In this document: positions 1-12,984 of the stretch, one piece after another | How the letters are laid out: the number at the start of each line of letters is the position of its first letter | Position numbering within the stretch: the first letter of the stretch is position 1 | Assembly (NCBI GenBank): GCA_030549335.1 | Contig: CM060195.1 | Coordinates: 43,778,991 to 43,842,990, forward strand | Length of the DNA: 64,000 nucleotides | Source: Pontederia crassipes | Lineage: Eukaryota; Streptophyta; Magnoliopsida; Commelinales; Pontederiaceae | Reading direction: 5' to 3' | Program-made: the position numbers and the translations under genes | Notes under the pieces: generated by a model | Seen by the model: the letters and a program-made list of their open reading frames with translations, nothing else | Database searches by the model: none | Told to the model about the DNA's origin: nothing

Positions 1-1429
1 ATTTAAGAATGTTTTAAAAAAATAAGGAGAATAAAATATCGATGCTTCAATTATTGAAGAAAGAATTTTTTTTTTGTTGAAGGCTGTTAGAAAAGTTCTC
101 TTATCTCGTTCAGTTTCAGACAAGCATTTTTTTTTCTCAGAGGAGTTAGTATTTGATTAATTTAGTATTTCAGGGAGAATTGAAAAAAATAATTATGGGA
201 TATGTTATATCCTCCTAAATTAGGAGGATTAATCTTCTTAACTATCTCACAATATTATGAAATGTAAATTTATCAACTTTTTGGGGTAAATTAAAAATGT
301 GAGTATTAGGAGGATTTTTAGGCTAAACTTTTAGAGGGATGTAACATTTTTTTATTAATTATTTATCAAATTAGTATTTTCAGGAATCAAACTCAAATAT
401 GGAATTGTTAACTTTTTTTTTCATCTGCCTGGGCATGCAACTCACTTAACAGCTATCAAGGTTTGATAGATCACGATGTAAAAAAATATAAAAAAAATCG
501 ATAAAAAAACATAAAAACTTCTATCATCAATAATTACTTCAGTGACGTGGATCTCATAATTGAAGGCGAAGACTGCGATTACTTATCGTGTTTCCTCGTT
601 AATAATTAAGCTCCCGTTAAAAATAACAAAGCGGCTTAATGCACATTAATGATGTTCCCATCCATCTTTACTTATGTATTTAATCATTCATAACTAATTT
701 ATAATAACTAAATATTTTTCTTTTTTTTCACTTATCAATTCTTTCCTAATTTAATTGATTTATTTAATTTTTCTTTTAACAATCGGCAATACCCGCTATA
801 AATGTCAGCTTTGATCCTGAATGCTCAATATAACTCCGACATCGATGGTTTTAATCTTGTTTTCAGAATTAAAATTTCTAATAGAAATTATATTTTAAAC
901 CATATAAAAAGATTTGATGATTGTGCAAATGCGTCTATTATCTACATAATAACAATACGACCAAAAATAAATTCTCCAATTAACAGATACTGTATATTAA
1001 GACAAACGATAATCAAAGAAAGATTAATTTATTTTTATCATTTGAAATGGAAATACTAAGAGAATTATATTTGGGAAGATTTAATGGACTAGATAAGTAA
1101 ATTTTAAATATTTCATTATTTCTTATTATGTTCACAGATATAAAAAAACTTAATTCTACTTTAGACACGTGAAATGTGAGAATGCCTTGAAACACGCCAT
1201 GACAGGTCGATAGTGACGGAAAAAAAGAACAAAATATAACACATTATTAAAAGATGAAATGAAATGAGAATCTAACATGTCATCTCCGCAACTTTTTTTT
1301 TTTTTAAAACATCTCCGCAACTATAAATACCCAGCGTTCCTACGCCCCAAGTCCACAAGCAAAAACGAAGGTAGAGGATTTATAATAGCAGTCGGCGGCG
1401 ATCGACACCGGAAGAGCTAGCGAGAGGCC
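1..1429 (+). promoter_or_regulatory. AT-rich upstream region of the DUF538 gene, with TATA box
   Basis: This stretch is AT-rich and I see no credible coding sequence in it; the short open frames have no recognisable composition or homology. A good TATA box, tataaata at 1322-1329, lies about 100 bases before the ATG at 1430, so transcription probably starts near 1355. The rest (1-1300) contains only poly-A/T runs. Confidence 0.5.
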
Positions 1430-2140
1430 ATGGCGGCGGAGAGGGAGGGCGGCGTGGTGAAGACGGGGCACGAGGAGGCCATGAAGTTTTCTGTCGCGCT
1501 GATGGAGGAGTTCGGCCTCCCGGCGGGGCTCGTGCCGCTGGAGGAGGTGGAGGAGACGGGCTTCGTCCGGAGCACCGGCTACGTGTGGATCCTGCTGAGG
1601 AAGAAGGTGCAGCGCACGTTCAAGCTCATCGGCAAGCACGCCCGCTACGACGCCGAGATCACCGGCTACATCGACAAGGGCCGCATGAGGAAGCTCAATG
1701 GCGTCAATGCCAAGGAGTTCCTCTTGTGGCCGCCCATCAACGAGATCGCCATGGACGCCGGCGCCGACAAGGTGCAGTTCAAGAGCCTCGCCGGCGTCAC
1801 CAAGACTTTCCCGGTCGAGGCCTTCGCCGCCGGCCAGTGGGAGGCGCCCGCGCCTGTGTCCACTGAGATTTCTATTTTTGGAGATGGACTGCACGCTCCA
1901 TTAATCGCTAGAGCTAACCGTGCGCGTGCATGCATGCATCTGTCGGTACTTCATACGTATATATATAAATACCTACTATATACTGATTTAGTAATTTCTC
2001 AGATGCTTTATACATCTACGTACGTACAGATATATATACGTATGTATTGCCTTTGTTCTCTCCACAATATCTTATCCCTTTTGTTTGCTTGGTCGAGTTG
2101 CCATTTGCTAAATGAAATTATTGTTATCGACCCTATTTGA
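1430..2140 (+). CDS. DUF538 family protein with abnormal C-terminal extension
   Basis: The first ~140 residues are a DUF538 domain, a plant-specific family of small proteins linked in the literature to stress and pectin or chlorophyll metabolism but without an established reaction. Conserved features are visible: an N-terminal helix with GLP(A)GL at about 29-34, a central KLIGKHARYD stretch at about 64-73, EITGYIDKGRMRKLNGVNAKE near 75-95, and the closing TFPVEAFA segment near 124-131. The start lies in a strong GCCATGG context about 100 bases after a TATA box. Known members are usually 140-180 residues and end soon after this last segment. Here the frame runs on to residue 236 through AT-rich, low-complexity sequence (after about position 1865) that looks like 3'UTR. 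So either the native stop was lost, or the end of the model is wrong because of an unseen splice near 1850. No signal peptide is visible. Confidence 0.8.
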   Translation: MAAEREGGVVKTGHEEAMKFSVALMEEFGLPAGLVPLEEVEETGFVRSTGYVWILLRKKVQRTFKLIGKHARYDAEITGYIDKGRMRKLNGVNAKEFLLWPPINEIAMDAGADKVQFKSLAGVTKTFPVEAFAAGQWEAPAPVSTEISIFGDGLHAPLIARANRARACMHLSVLHTYIYKYLLYTDLVISQMLYTSTYVQIYIRMYCLCSLHNILSLLFAWSSCHLLNEIIVIDPI

Positions 2141-2944
2141 AGTCTCGTGTTGCATCTTTCACTTTGAGTTGTGGGGTATAGCAGGTCTATTCCAACAAAT
2201 GAATGACGAAAAACTTACTTATTTAATTAATTAATGATCAATTTACTAAAGTTTAAATTAATATTTTTCACAAATTAGAATCTCACAAATCGATGTAAGA
2301 AGAAGATTAAACTATTTTAGTTTAGCATATAATTGAAGTCTCAATAAATTGAGCACTATTTAATAAATTGATATAAACTAACAGATCAAGTCAAATTAAT
2401 CTTTCACGTAGTACTAGTTATAAGAATTAGCTTTTATTTTCATGCATTAGATATGCTGATGAACCTTTTGTAATAAAACGATTTCTTGAACCAGGAGTGA
2501 CATAAAATATTTTCTGCTTCTATATGAATGGTTGTTAAATAAATTAAAATTACCGGTTAGGCTAATCTTAGACCGCGATGCTGTAGTAATTAAACTGAAA
2601 CAATTTTCTATCAAACTGATAAATAATCTCAAATAATTTACAGAAAATTGAACCTCTTCTTCCACTTCCGGTTAATTGAAGGGTTGGGTTAATGGAATTA
2701 TGCCAAAATGGACCACTTGCATGCCGATCCAAACAGAATAGTATTTTTTTCACATAAAGATGATGACATTTATACGTCCGGAACCGGATCCAGTTCAAAA
2801 TTCCATCCCGTAGCATTTACTATGAAACACTTGAACGATTGATTTTTACGGCTTCAAGTATCCCAATTCGGAGAAATGAGGCTTCTCCGCAGTCCACCGT
2901 ACTATGATCCTCTTGTTACAGTCACTAGAATTGTCCAAGAGAAT
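2141..2944. other. AT-rich intergenic DNA
   Basis: I see no gene here. The two minus-strand open frames at 2447-2816 lack coding composition and match nothing I recognise. Confidence 0.5.
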
Positions 2945-4245
2945 TAGAATTGATTTTTCACGGTCATTCAACTTAGAAGATATTTTCAGTCATCCAATTT
3001 CACTTTGTAACGGCATGATCATCGAACTTTAGAAATATTTTAGCTACGATCATCGCGATCGGTATAGTCAGTAAACTCGTAAATCATTGATGTGGTGCTT
3101 ACATGACACTCAATATTTTATCTCTCCTCCATATCAAATAAAAATAATAAAAATTTGCACGTCACAATTTTCCTCTTTGCTCCATCCAAATTTAATTTTG
3201 GTGATCCAACTTTTCAAAACTTTCATAAAAAGTCATTCAACTTTTTAAATTTTCAATCGCGACCATCATTGAAACCTTAAAATAAAAAACTAAATATAAT
3301 AAATATAAAAATTAAAAAAATTTTGAAGACACTTAGACTGACTCAGTATATTTTTTGGCACGATCCATTCATATCGAGCCACCCAAACTTTTTGTGTATT
3401 AAATATATAATATTATGATTATTAATCATTTTAATTAAGGAAATAAAAAAATTAAAATATAACACATCGATTATATTTCTTGCACTAAAATTTAAAATAA
3501 TAAAAAATATTATATTAGAAAATAAATATACTTTTTTCGTGTGATATTTCATCGGGGTTGAGTCAAATCGTAATGGCTCATCTAGCAAGGTACTAAGCAC
3601 GACCCGACATTATTAATTATTAATTATCATAATATTAAGAATCAAAATTATTAATGATCATAATATTAAAAATTGTGTTTGGCTCAACAACCCGTTGGAT
3701 GTTGGGTCGTGCCTAGCACCCCACTCGACGAGTTTGACTTGGTATTATATAAAAATATCATAATATAATATAAAAATATAATCAATATGTTATTTTTCTA
3801 ATTTTTTATTTCCATAATTAAAATTATTAATTATTATAATATATATTTAATACACAAAAAGTTTGAGCAGCTCGATTTGAATGGGTCGTGCCAAAAAAAT
3901 GTACCAAGTGAGTCTAAGTGCCTTCAAATTTTTATTATTTATTATTTTAAGTTTCTAATGATGATCGTGATTGAAATTTTGAAAAGTTGAATGATTTTGT
4001 TTGAAGATTTTGAAAAATTGAATGACTTACAAAATTAAGTTCCAATGGGGCAGAGAGAAAAATGCTGACGTGATAATTTTTATTATTTTAATTTGACATG
4101 GAAAAGAAAAAAAATGCTAAGCATCTACACAGATCATGTCAACGATTTACTGGCTAAAATATTTCATAACATTATAAAGTGAAATTAGATAATCTTACCG
4201 AAAATATCATTTAAATTAGATGATGACTATGCTGAAATTTACTCA
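2945..4245. repeat. Large fold-back (long inverted repeat) element
   Basis: The two halves are diverged reverse complements. The left arm is about 2945-3614, the right arm about 3690-4245, and the spacer about 75 bp. Matching blocks in the same order include the end segment before ccaatttcactttgtaa (left) and its complement near 4180, the block around caatcgcgaccatcattg near 3255 and its complement near 3960, the block tttggcacgatccattcat near 3354 and its complement near 3885, and gcacgacccgacat near 3598 against its complement near 3700. The left arm carries about 100 extra bases (3470-3560). There is no transposase. This is the structure of a non-autonomous fold-back or long-TIR element; the superfamily is uncertain because I cannot define a clean target duplication. 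Confidence 0.75.
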
Positions 4246-5780
4246 ATTAATTCATAGCAGCCCAAGCAGCAGTTCAAGAGAGACTTTTCGCTTGCTGACA
4301 TGCTGTGGACAACTGGTCATCATTCCAAAGATTTAGAACACGGACAGATGGATGGATGGCATGTGATTTCAAAGCAATTAATATAATTCTCTCTCTCTCT
4401 CTCGTATAGTCATATTACTCCACTCGACAGGGGGTCATTTTGTCCATAAGTCCGAATAATGGCCTCTAGGGACCATGACAACTTCGCAATCCAACGATCC
4501 TCCACTGTGAGTAATACTTCACAACTCCTGGGATTTTTGGGGCAATTTAGCTAAAGATGAACATTACCTCTGCTTGGCGAAGAGGACGCGGAAGGAAGAT
4601 GATGGCACAGTCAAGGTAATGAATGCATGCATCAGCCAAGTGCCTGATTTGTTGTAGTACTGTACTTTGCTCACACCACAAGAGAAGGCACACGGGCAGA
4701 TCAATAAGTTTAGTCAGTGGATATGTATGAAACCAAACACCTACAAGTCCGATTTGACCCTGCCACTAACCATATTGTGGCCTTCAACTACCTTTACGAG
4801 AAGCCAAGAATCAACAAGCACCGTGGACCGAAAGCCTTTACAGTGACTTCTGAAAACAAATGGAAGGATCACCTAACAATCATGAAATAGCAGTGTAAAA
4901 CTAATTGCAAAAGACCCCGACCCCTCCCATCAAAGAGTTGTGGAGCTTTAGGCGAACTCAACAAGTCGCAACTGTTCAATGCGGGAAACTGCTCTCTTCA
5001 TTTAATAACAGGAAACAATGGTCACCATCTACAAGCTCATGACAGCATTAACACAGTAACATCTTTGTTATGCATGCAAGTGACGAACTAAGGGTGCAGT
5101 AGAATATAGAAAATACGGTGTCGTTTTCTCTGCTACAGGCACCATTATTAGGAAAGACGGTGCTACTTTCTCTGCTATCGGCAGTGTAATAGGGGGTGTT
5201 CATATGTTAATAAACGAAGGTGGAGCTAAGGGTAGGGTAGAATATGGTTCCTATATTAAATACACTGGTATCGGATATCAACACCGAAAGCATCAGTAAC
5301 AACAATGGCCTCTTCCTACCCAATGGTAGCACTGGCAAAGTGCCAACTTATCCTACTTTCATTTTCTCTCACCAGTTTCCACAGTTCAGTTTATGACATG
5401 TACATGGCATACAACTCGCCCAAGTCCCAACTCCCAAGTCTCTCCCCAACCAAAAGGACCACTCTTGCTTTTCATGACAAAGATATAACAGCAGGCTGAT
5501 GAATTATAAATACAAATATAAAACCATGGATTCAATAAAATGGGTCGAAATGAGACCATGAAAAGAATAATTATGATAAGTGAGGAACAAATAATGGAGT
5601 TGTATAATGTAAACAATTGCGAGAAAAATGGCTCTTCTTATATTTTTAATCTTTTGTTTTGCTGGGCTATACTTCTGAGTTGCTAGGCAGTAGCTGTTGC
5701 TGACATCTTCATGTGTTTCAACCCTGATACGAAGAGGGGCAGGCAACAAGCAGCATCAAAGAAATATTAGCTTTGCTTAG
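4246..5780. other. Intergenic DNA downstream of TTL, with short repeats
   Basis: I see no supported gene. It contains a (CT) microsatellite at about 4388-4403. It also contains two imperfect 42-bp direct repeats at 5115-5156 and 5157-5198, each beginning acggtg and sharing ctttctctgcta-type cores. The 5305-5499 open frame has no recognisable domain. Confidence 0.45.
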
Positions 5781-8700
5781 CTAATAACCATAGTGTCTTA
5801 CTGAGTACTCCAATACTTGCTGGCTAGGGCAGATCATCTCCTTCACTCTTGTCCCATCCTTGTATATCTTGAAGGTCGGGGCAATCCTCACATTCTCAGT
5901 TTTGGAAATAGCTGGTATCTCATTCACATCGACCTAAGAGCAAAGATTGGTTTACTTCAGTATCGATTAAGACTATGAATACAAATGGTATACATTGGAT
6001 TATCTTGTTTACATGAGAGAACCAATGTTTAAACTAAAATGGTTACCTTGAGAAAGTTAACAGATGGATATCTTGTACAAAGCGTATTAACAAATGGGCT
6101 GATCTTACGACAATTCTGGTTCATTGCAACTGTGAAATAGATCACAGTGATACCTGAAATTTGTAGTTTTAATCAGTCATCATGTTTATATGCCATATCA
6201 TAGGCAGTTTGACATGTCATAGGTAGAATATTGTCCAAGCAAAAACCAAATATTACCTATGCTGACATTAATGTATTCAGATATTACCATAAGACACAAT
6301 CTGAAGAAACTTTATTATTTGAGAGAAGCATGTTACTTCTTCTGACCAGTAATTTGATTAAAAAAAAACATTATCGTATAAAACAGATGGTGTGAAGAAA
6401 CTTTTATTGAAAAAAGAAATATAAACTTTTTGGTAGTATCACAAAGATATAATCATTGTTAAAGATTTGACAGTTAGAATTTTAACCTACATAAATATTA
6501 GTATTACCTTTAAAACAATGATTGATAGATATTGGAACTCAAGATTCAAAGAACAACTATTACTACTGTAAAGATATTTCAACTCAAGTTCCTATTTGAA
6601 CATATTAGTGGGACTGGGACACCATGCAATCTTTAAATTCTAATTTTTTTTTGTTAACGCTATAAAGAAGGTCAGTTTCTTTTATCAGAAAGTAGAATTT
6701 TAAAGTTGATATATCCTTGAAACAAATGGCTTCCAGAATCTGCAGGTGATTTAAAAAAAAATCCTGAAGTCCTAAATGAAACTAAAACTTCAACCACAGT
6801 TACAGAAAAAAGTTGGTTAAAGTGCTATGGTTTCGATATACAATGACAATGGTAGTGTTTAATGTCCATAGAAATCTTGTATCATGATACTTCAATTCAA
6901 TGAGAAATTTAAGTATGTAGTCAGGAAAACATTTGCATGTCCATAATTTTTTTGAAGGGTGAATGTGTCCATAACTTAGGAAGGCTAAGCTTACCAGGTA
7001 ATTTTATAGCAGCTTGAAATTGTTCGACTCCCTTGATTTCCTCAACTTCCCCACCAAACTTTAGATTGGAAACCTCTTCTCCTCGAGATGTCTTTAGTGC
7101 AATTTGTGCATGAAAAAGGCCTTCAGCCACCTCAGTGTCACCTGGAAGTTGTTTTCTCAGAAACTCATAATCTCTCACAGCCTCAGGCCATCGCTCAAGC
7201 TAATCACCAGATAAACAATACAAAGTAGCCTCAGTTATCTAAATTAAGATAAAAAGGGAGAGACAAAGAAAGTACAAGAAAGATTATTTACCTTGCCATT
7301 TGAAGCAGCACGCCTGAGAAGAGCCTTGGTGTAATTGGGCTGAATTTTGAGGGCTTCATTACAATCACTAATGGATTTCTCCCACTGATCTAGCTTCGAC
7401 CAACAAGCTGCTCTGTTACAATAGAGGACAGGGTTTGATGGATCATATCTAAGTCCTTCACCATAAGATAAGCATGCTTCCATAAATTTCCCACAATTAA
7501 AGAGTTCATTTCCAAAGGCCCGAGCACAGGCTGTTGACCTCACGTTGTTCAGTACTAATTTTACTTCTGTATTTACAGGGTCTCTTTGTCTAGCCTTTTC
7601 AGCTGCTACAACAGCATTTTCAAACCTGAAAAGGATGAGAATTATATTGGCACTTGAAGCATTCATGCGTCCATGACTAAATGTCCTTACCTTCCCATGG
7701 CCATTTCAACTTGGGCACGAACAACATAGAGGTATGAATTGGATATCATGCCAAAGAACTTTATATTTGAACATGATGAAGATAAGTTTTCAAGCTTTGA
7801 AGCATTAGATAGAGACAATTCAGCATCATCTAACTGATGGAGCCTGAGAAGAGCTTCTGCTCTTGCTGCAATGAGCTGCAAATATAAAAAATCTTAAGGC
7901 AGAGACATTTATTTAGCAAGACAATCGAAGAAAGATTTGTGGAAGTTGGGACTTCACCATGGACGAAGAGTCTGCTCCCTCAGCAATTGCCACATCAACC
8001 TCTCTCAACGCACTTTTCCAGTCTCCTATATTCCGAGCATCTGCACATCTACGTAAATGTCTCTCAACTGATTGGAGTTTTGAAAACTCAGTTGGATCTG
8101 GTTGTGCCCCAGATAGGAATAGATGTTTCCGAGCATCCTCAACCCGCCCCAACCTAGAGTTTCAAATTAGAACACATGTACAGAAACTTAAAAAAGTTTG
8201 AGTAGCTAAAAAATAGTGCACAATAGATTTGGGGAGTTCGTTTTCCATGTAAAGCTTCCTGCCATTCATGGAGACCTGATCAGAATGAGCTGCAGATCTG
8301 AAGAGCATACATGACACATTTGTCAAGATGAAAAGTTCACCTTAATCTAAATTATTTGGAAATTGTTCGAGCAAAATGATCAGGTTTACCAAGCAACAAT
8401 CACTTTACAGTGTAAAGCAAACAAAAAAATATCATCAATATGTAGAAAGGTTATGGTGAAAATTGACTAGTTCGATGGTGTGTCATTAACAGGTTAATCC
8501 AAATACTGATTCCAGGTGATCTCAATGAAATTATGAGATTTTATTATTGCAATAGTACCAAATTATAGAGGGCCTGTGTCAATAAAATTCCTTGTGTTGT
8601 TTGTAACTTCACATGGAGTCTAAATACACTGGAAGAATTTTATCCTTCTGAAGTAAGCTTGGAAATTGAAGGCAGGTCTAACCTTAAGTGCAGGGACGCC

Positions 8701-9614
8701 AACCTCTGCTGTGCCCTGATGAATGCAGGGTCCAAACGCAATGCTTCTTCACACTCTTTAACTGCCTCTGACAACCTCCCCAGACCAGTAAGTGCGGCAG
8801 CCCGATTGCTCCGGCAAATAGCATTATCAGGGCACATCGAGATCGCTCGGTCATAAATCTTCAAAGCCTCCACGAACTGACCCTTCTTGTACAGTTCATT
8901 TCCCGCTTTCTTAACCTCTTCCAGATCGGAAGTGACCATTGCCCTTTTTAGGGCAGAATCCACACCATTGGCAGCAGCAATTTCCGGTTGTTTTCCTCTT
9001 CCAGAAATGTTGGCTCCACCCCTTACTATGTTTCCATGTCCGTAGTTCCCCGTCCCCGAGCCAAGCACGTCGCTCCTCACAGTGCTCCGGGACATCAAGC
9101 CTGTTTTGATTACCCTGCCCGAAGGGCATATGTTCCCTGCAGGAAGTGCATTGTTCATCGGAGAGCTCGCAGTGCTAGCAGTGATTCCGGAGCTAGCTGT
9201 CGAGCCCGACAGCAAGCTACCGCCGGAGTATATAAGTGGCATGGACCCCGAACGTCGGTGGCCGGGCTTCGAGTTCCTAGTCTCCATCGCGCCGGGGACG
9301 GGCTCATTGGAACCCAGAAAGAACTCCCCGGAGTGCGACCGTCGCGCGGCAAGGCCAAGATCGGACCCTTTCGCGTCCGTGCGCGAGGCGGGCTTCGCGG
9401 AGCCTGAGGAGGTGGAACTGCTGCTGATGGCCCCCGGGAGCGTTTGGAGCGGCGAAACAGGGGAATTGAGGTCGAGGAAGTCCTTGGAGTCGGGCTTGTC
9501 GGTCTCAAAACTCAAAGCGGACCGGAAGCGATCCTCAAGGGAGTCCCCCGCCGGCGCTGATTCGCCGCGTTGCTTCTGAGATTTGGTGGCCATGGCGTCA
9601 AAAGGCAGAGACAT
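5781..9614 (-). CDS. TTL family protein: TPR repeats plus inactive thioredoxin-like domain
   Basis: Seven exons give a 703-residue protein: 9614-8683, 8153-7958, 7875-7691, 7625-7292, 7199-6995, 6153-6047 and 5933-5781. All borders are GT-AG and all junction phases agree. Plant TTL proteins are about 580-700 residues and act as scaffolds in osmotic-stress/ABA and brassinosteroid signalling and in cellulose synthase trafficking (known for Arabidopsis TTL1 and TTL3). The N-terminal ~220 residues are Ser/Gly/Pro-rich and probably disordered. TPR units start near residue 235 ([19 protein letters not shown]) and recur to about residue 600, including the pair around [13 protein letters not shown] and [19 protein letters not shown]. 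The C-terminal ~90 residues are a thioredoxin fold ending in [16 protein letters not shown]. The WCGPC site is replaced by MNQNC (628-632), so only the second Cys remains and redox catalysis is not expected. A second in-frame ATG at 9593 (GCCATGG) has the better context and could be the true start, shortening the protein by 7 residues. The 3' end of the gene faces left. Confidence 0.95.
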
Positions 9615-10130
9615 TGCGGCGCGAAATATCTACCTGAAGCGATCCCAAGGTTAAAACTTCACTGGACCAGCGAGCACTACAGGAAGGGGTGAAGGGCACG
9701 GGGTTGTAAAGATTGGATCTTGGGAGAAGCGAGATGGGGAGAAAATGCAGACATGGAGAGAGAGAACAGACAGAGAGAGTAGACTTTTTATGCTTGTTTT
9801 CGGGAGGAAAAGATAATGCGATGGGGAAGGAAGGAAGCAAGGGATGAATGTGAGATCCAAATGGAGGATGTGGAGAGAGGAGAAAGAAAATGGGGGGGAG
9901 GGAGGGAGGAGAAGTGAGCAAAGAAGAGGCCTTTATACTACTCCGGCTCCTCCTTTTCTCCCTCCGTTGGGAGTTTGTACACGGTTTCTCTCTCACTCTC
10001 CTCTCTTGCAACTCTCTCTCTCTCCTCTTTACCTGCCCCTATGGCTGCTGCAGGTGGTGTGGTGATGGTGGTGGTGTGTCTCACAGGCGCCCTCGCCTTC
10101 CCTCTCCCTCTCATGGGCAGCGTTTATAAT
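9615..10130 (-). promoter_or_regulatory. TTL 5'UTR and core promoter
   Basis: Read on the minus strand, a TATA box (tagtataaag complement at 9931-9940) sits about 315 bases before the TTL ATG. The 5'UTR between them is pyrimidine-rich on the coding strand, as is common for plant leaders. Further CT tracts lie at 10005-10025. The open frames here on both strands are low-complexity artefacts. Confidence 0.55.
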
Positions 10131-12984
10131 ATAGTAATTTATTCTTGTCTCAACAGTGGAAGGCAGGAGCCACCTTAATTTCTTTTATTTTTTTCTTCCA
10201 AATTTCTTTTTTGTATTTTAATTTTGTCTTCGAGTATTTGTATCTTTCTACTTCTATCAATATTAACTGTCAAATATTTATTATTTTTGCGGGCAATCCT
10301 GGCAAGTGTTATTAATCCATCCGCATTTTACTTTCCATTTCACAAAAATAAATTCTTTATATTTATATATATATATATTAATTAAACAATTATACACGAT
10401 CAAAGTAAAGGCACTAACATAAATGAGTATTTTTTCCGTTTACCCAAATCTGTTTCAATTAAACTTAATTAATGTGCCAGGAAAACTATTTTTTCTTGTA
10501 ATAAGTTAATGAACGTGCATGAATCTTTTTTTGCCTATCAATAATGCATTATACTTTTTTATATTTCTATTAGTTTCACAACGTCCTAGAAATTTATATT
10601 TGTAAATATCTTTGTAATAATATAAATGCGTTGTTAATATTCAAAATGCTAATAATTTCGTAACTAGTTCGCTCAAAATGTCGACACCTCTTGTCCTTGA
10701 TGGCATTTTCGTTATCATTTACCAAATAATGGCATCTCCTCTTTATCTTTTTGTAGTATTATTTCTCCACAATCTTATTTTAACATATTTGCATTTTGCA
10801 ATTTTTCGTTGTTGGCAAATCATTTTGCATCATCCACTTAACTATGTTGGCAAGCCCCATTAACATGTTCACCTACCACAAGCCTAACATATAAATATAA
10901 CTTAAAAAGGATTTATATCAATTTCTTTAATTTTTTTTGTAGTGCAAAAGCATATGCCTGAATACAAATATAATTTAAATTAAAAATGAGGATTTAATGC
11001 CTCATGATTCATCAAGAGATTCCAAAATTTAATTTTTGATTAAAAAAGTTTATATACATGAGTTGTAAAATCTTATACATGAAGAAAGAATGCACATATC
11101 TAGATGCATTGTCCTTGGACTGGTTCGTCTTTGTACAGCTGTGGGCAATTAGGAATACGAGGGAGTAATATTATTATAATTAATTAACTAAATGATCTGG
11201 GTAATAAATATTTTGATTACCTTCTCTTTATTATCACATTTACTCGGGTGTCAATGATCAATGCTGTTCATGAAATTGGAACGCAATTAATTGGCTTTTT
11301 TTAATCCGGTCATTACAAAAAATATTCGAATTTTGAATTCTTGATGCGCATAACTTTCACGATGCGACGTGCTGAGGATCATAATTTAACGATAGTGTGG
11401 CGTGGATGTGATCCATACATGCAAATTATCGTGAATTTATAGATCAAAGATAATTTTAATTTTTTTAGTTAAGATGAATTATTGAATTTATAAAGAGCTT
11501 GAAACTACTCTATAGTTTTTTTATAAAAAAAAAGTAAGGATTGGATCAAATAATCAAAATGTTTGAGTTCTCGAGAAGTCCCTGAGGAGGATCTTCTTCC
11601 CAGTTGCCGAGATCTTATGCGAGGTTGATTATCAGTGGCCTTGAGTGAAGAATTTCGCGAGGTCGACGGTGAGCGTCACCGGCCTAAAAAACAAAATCAA
11701 AGCACCAAAAAGGGGAGTCAATGTCGTAGACAGTGAGCATCATCTAGGGCGCAAGCATCAACCACGAGCGAGAGAGTGAGGGTCGGCAGCGGCAAGGGTC
11801 GATGACAGTGAGGGCGATGAGGATCGACGATGGTGAGGATCGACACAAGTGTTGGTGGCGAGTGCGAGGCATGACGACGGCGAGTATACGAACATAGACG
11901 GTGTAGACAAGGCACGATACTTGCAAGTGCGTGAGCATCAATGGCGATGACGCGAGGGTCGTCCATGGTGAGGATTGATGAGATCTAAGGTTGGCACGAT
12001 CGAGGGGTGTCAGGGTTGACGTGTGCGGTGAACGATGTCTAGGGCAAAGAGATCGAAATCAGGGAGGTAAAGAAAATTTTTTTATCGATTTTCATCTGAA
12101 CAGACCGATTTTCTTATTTGAACCGCGCCTCCACTCGTTGCCATCGATCACACGTCCAACGGGCACTACGAAGATGGATTTAAATGCACAATTGTTTTTT
12201 CTCTTTAGTCAATTAAATGACTATTGATGAGATAATGTTTCTCTGCCTTTGTATGTATACATAAAAAATAACATTGAAATTAACAATTATATAAAATAAA
12301 ATTCAAGCGTATCCAATAAAAGTCCTAGGATCATTATGCGACAAATACAAAGAAATCCTCGACAAAATTTTATTTTGTTATTTTTAAAATTCAAAGAAAA
12401 ATCTAGAAGTGAAAAAACTTCACCGTAACTATAACTTTTTTTATAGTTTTTATATTGCAACATTGACTTTTCAACTCTGAGAGAGTAAAAAGAAAAGGTA
12501 TACAATATACATCACACATTTATGAACACTGCTATATCACCGTAAATTACGAGAATATAGCCTCCCAAATCACTCACAGTGGTTATAAGGGTCTTTAAAA
12601 ATTATGTATTAGGGATTATTGTTAAGGTAAAATTCTAGGAGAATGGAACGTTTTTCTTTATATATATATATATTATGTATATATAAATCAATTATTAGGT
12701 GTCTTCGTGTCACATGTTATGAATCGTCTTTCTGATTTTTTTCCCTCTTTCACGTTCAAGTTCATCATTATCCGATTGCTGTGATTATAATATAATTAAT
12801 TAACATCAGAATCCGGGGCTGCCAGGTAACTTGTTTTTTGTGAAAAGCCACCAGTTAACTTTTAATTAAAGAGTAATTAAACGAGTGTTGCGTGCGTATG
12901 ATGTCACGCTGCAGCGTTTTGTTTTTTCAGTACACCACAAACGTGTAAAAAATGTGTCCTTTTTCTATGGATTTCTTCATGTTC
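10131..12984. other. AT-rich intergenic DNA with a GC-rich patch
   Basis: No gene is recognised. A (TA) run lies near 10365-10380. At about 11620-12070 there is a GC-rich patch of irregular short repeats built on variants of gtgaggatcgac/ggcgatgagg; its open frames are repetitive and resemble no protein I know. It may be the interior of a degraded repeat. Confidence 0.4.

Noticed and set aside
1340..1935. Minus-strand frames and two extra plus-strand frames over the DUF538 gene
   Set aside because: They are shadows of the GC-rich DUF538 coding frame, which alone shows family homology.
8659..9579. Plus-strand open frames of 139 and 165 codons
   Set aside because: They are antisense shadows of the GC-rich first exon of TTL.
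9598..10065. Several Ser/Leu/Pro-rich open frames on both strands upstream of TTL
   Set aside because: They arise from CT/GA-rich leader sequence and overlap the TTL TATA box and 5'UTR.
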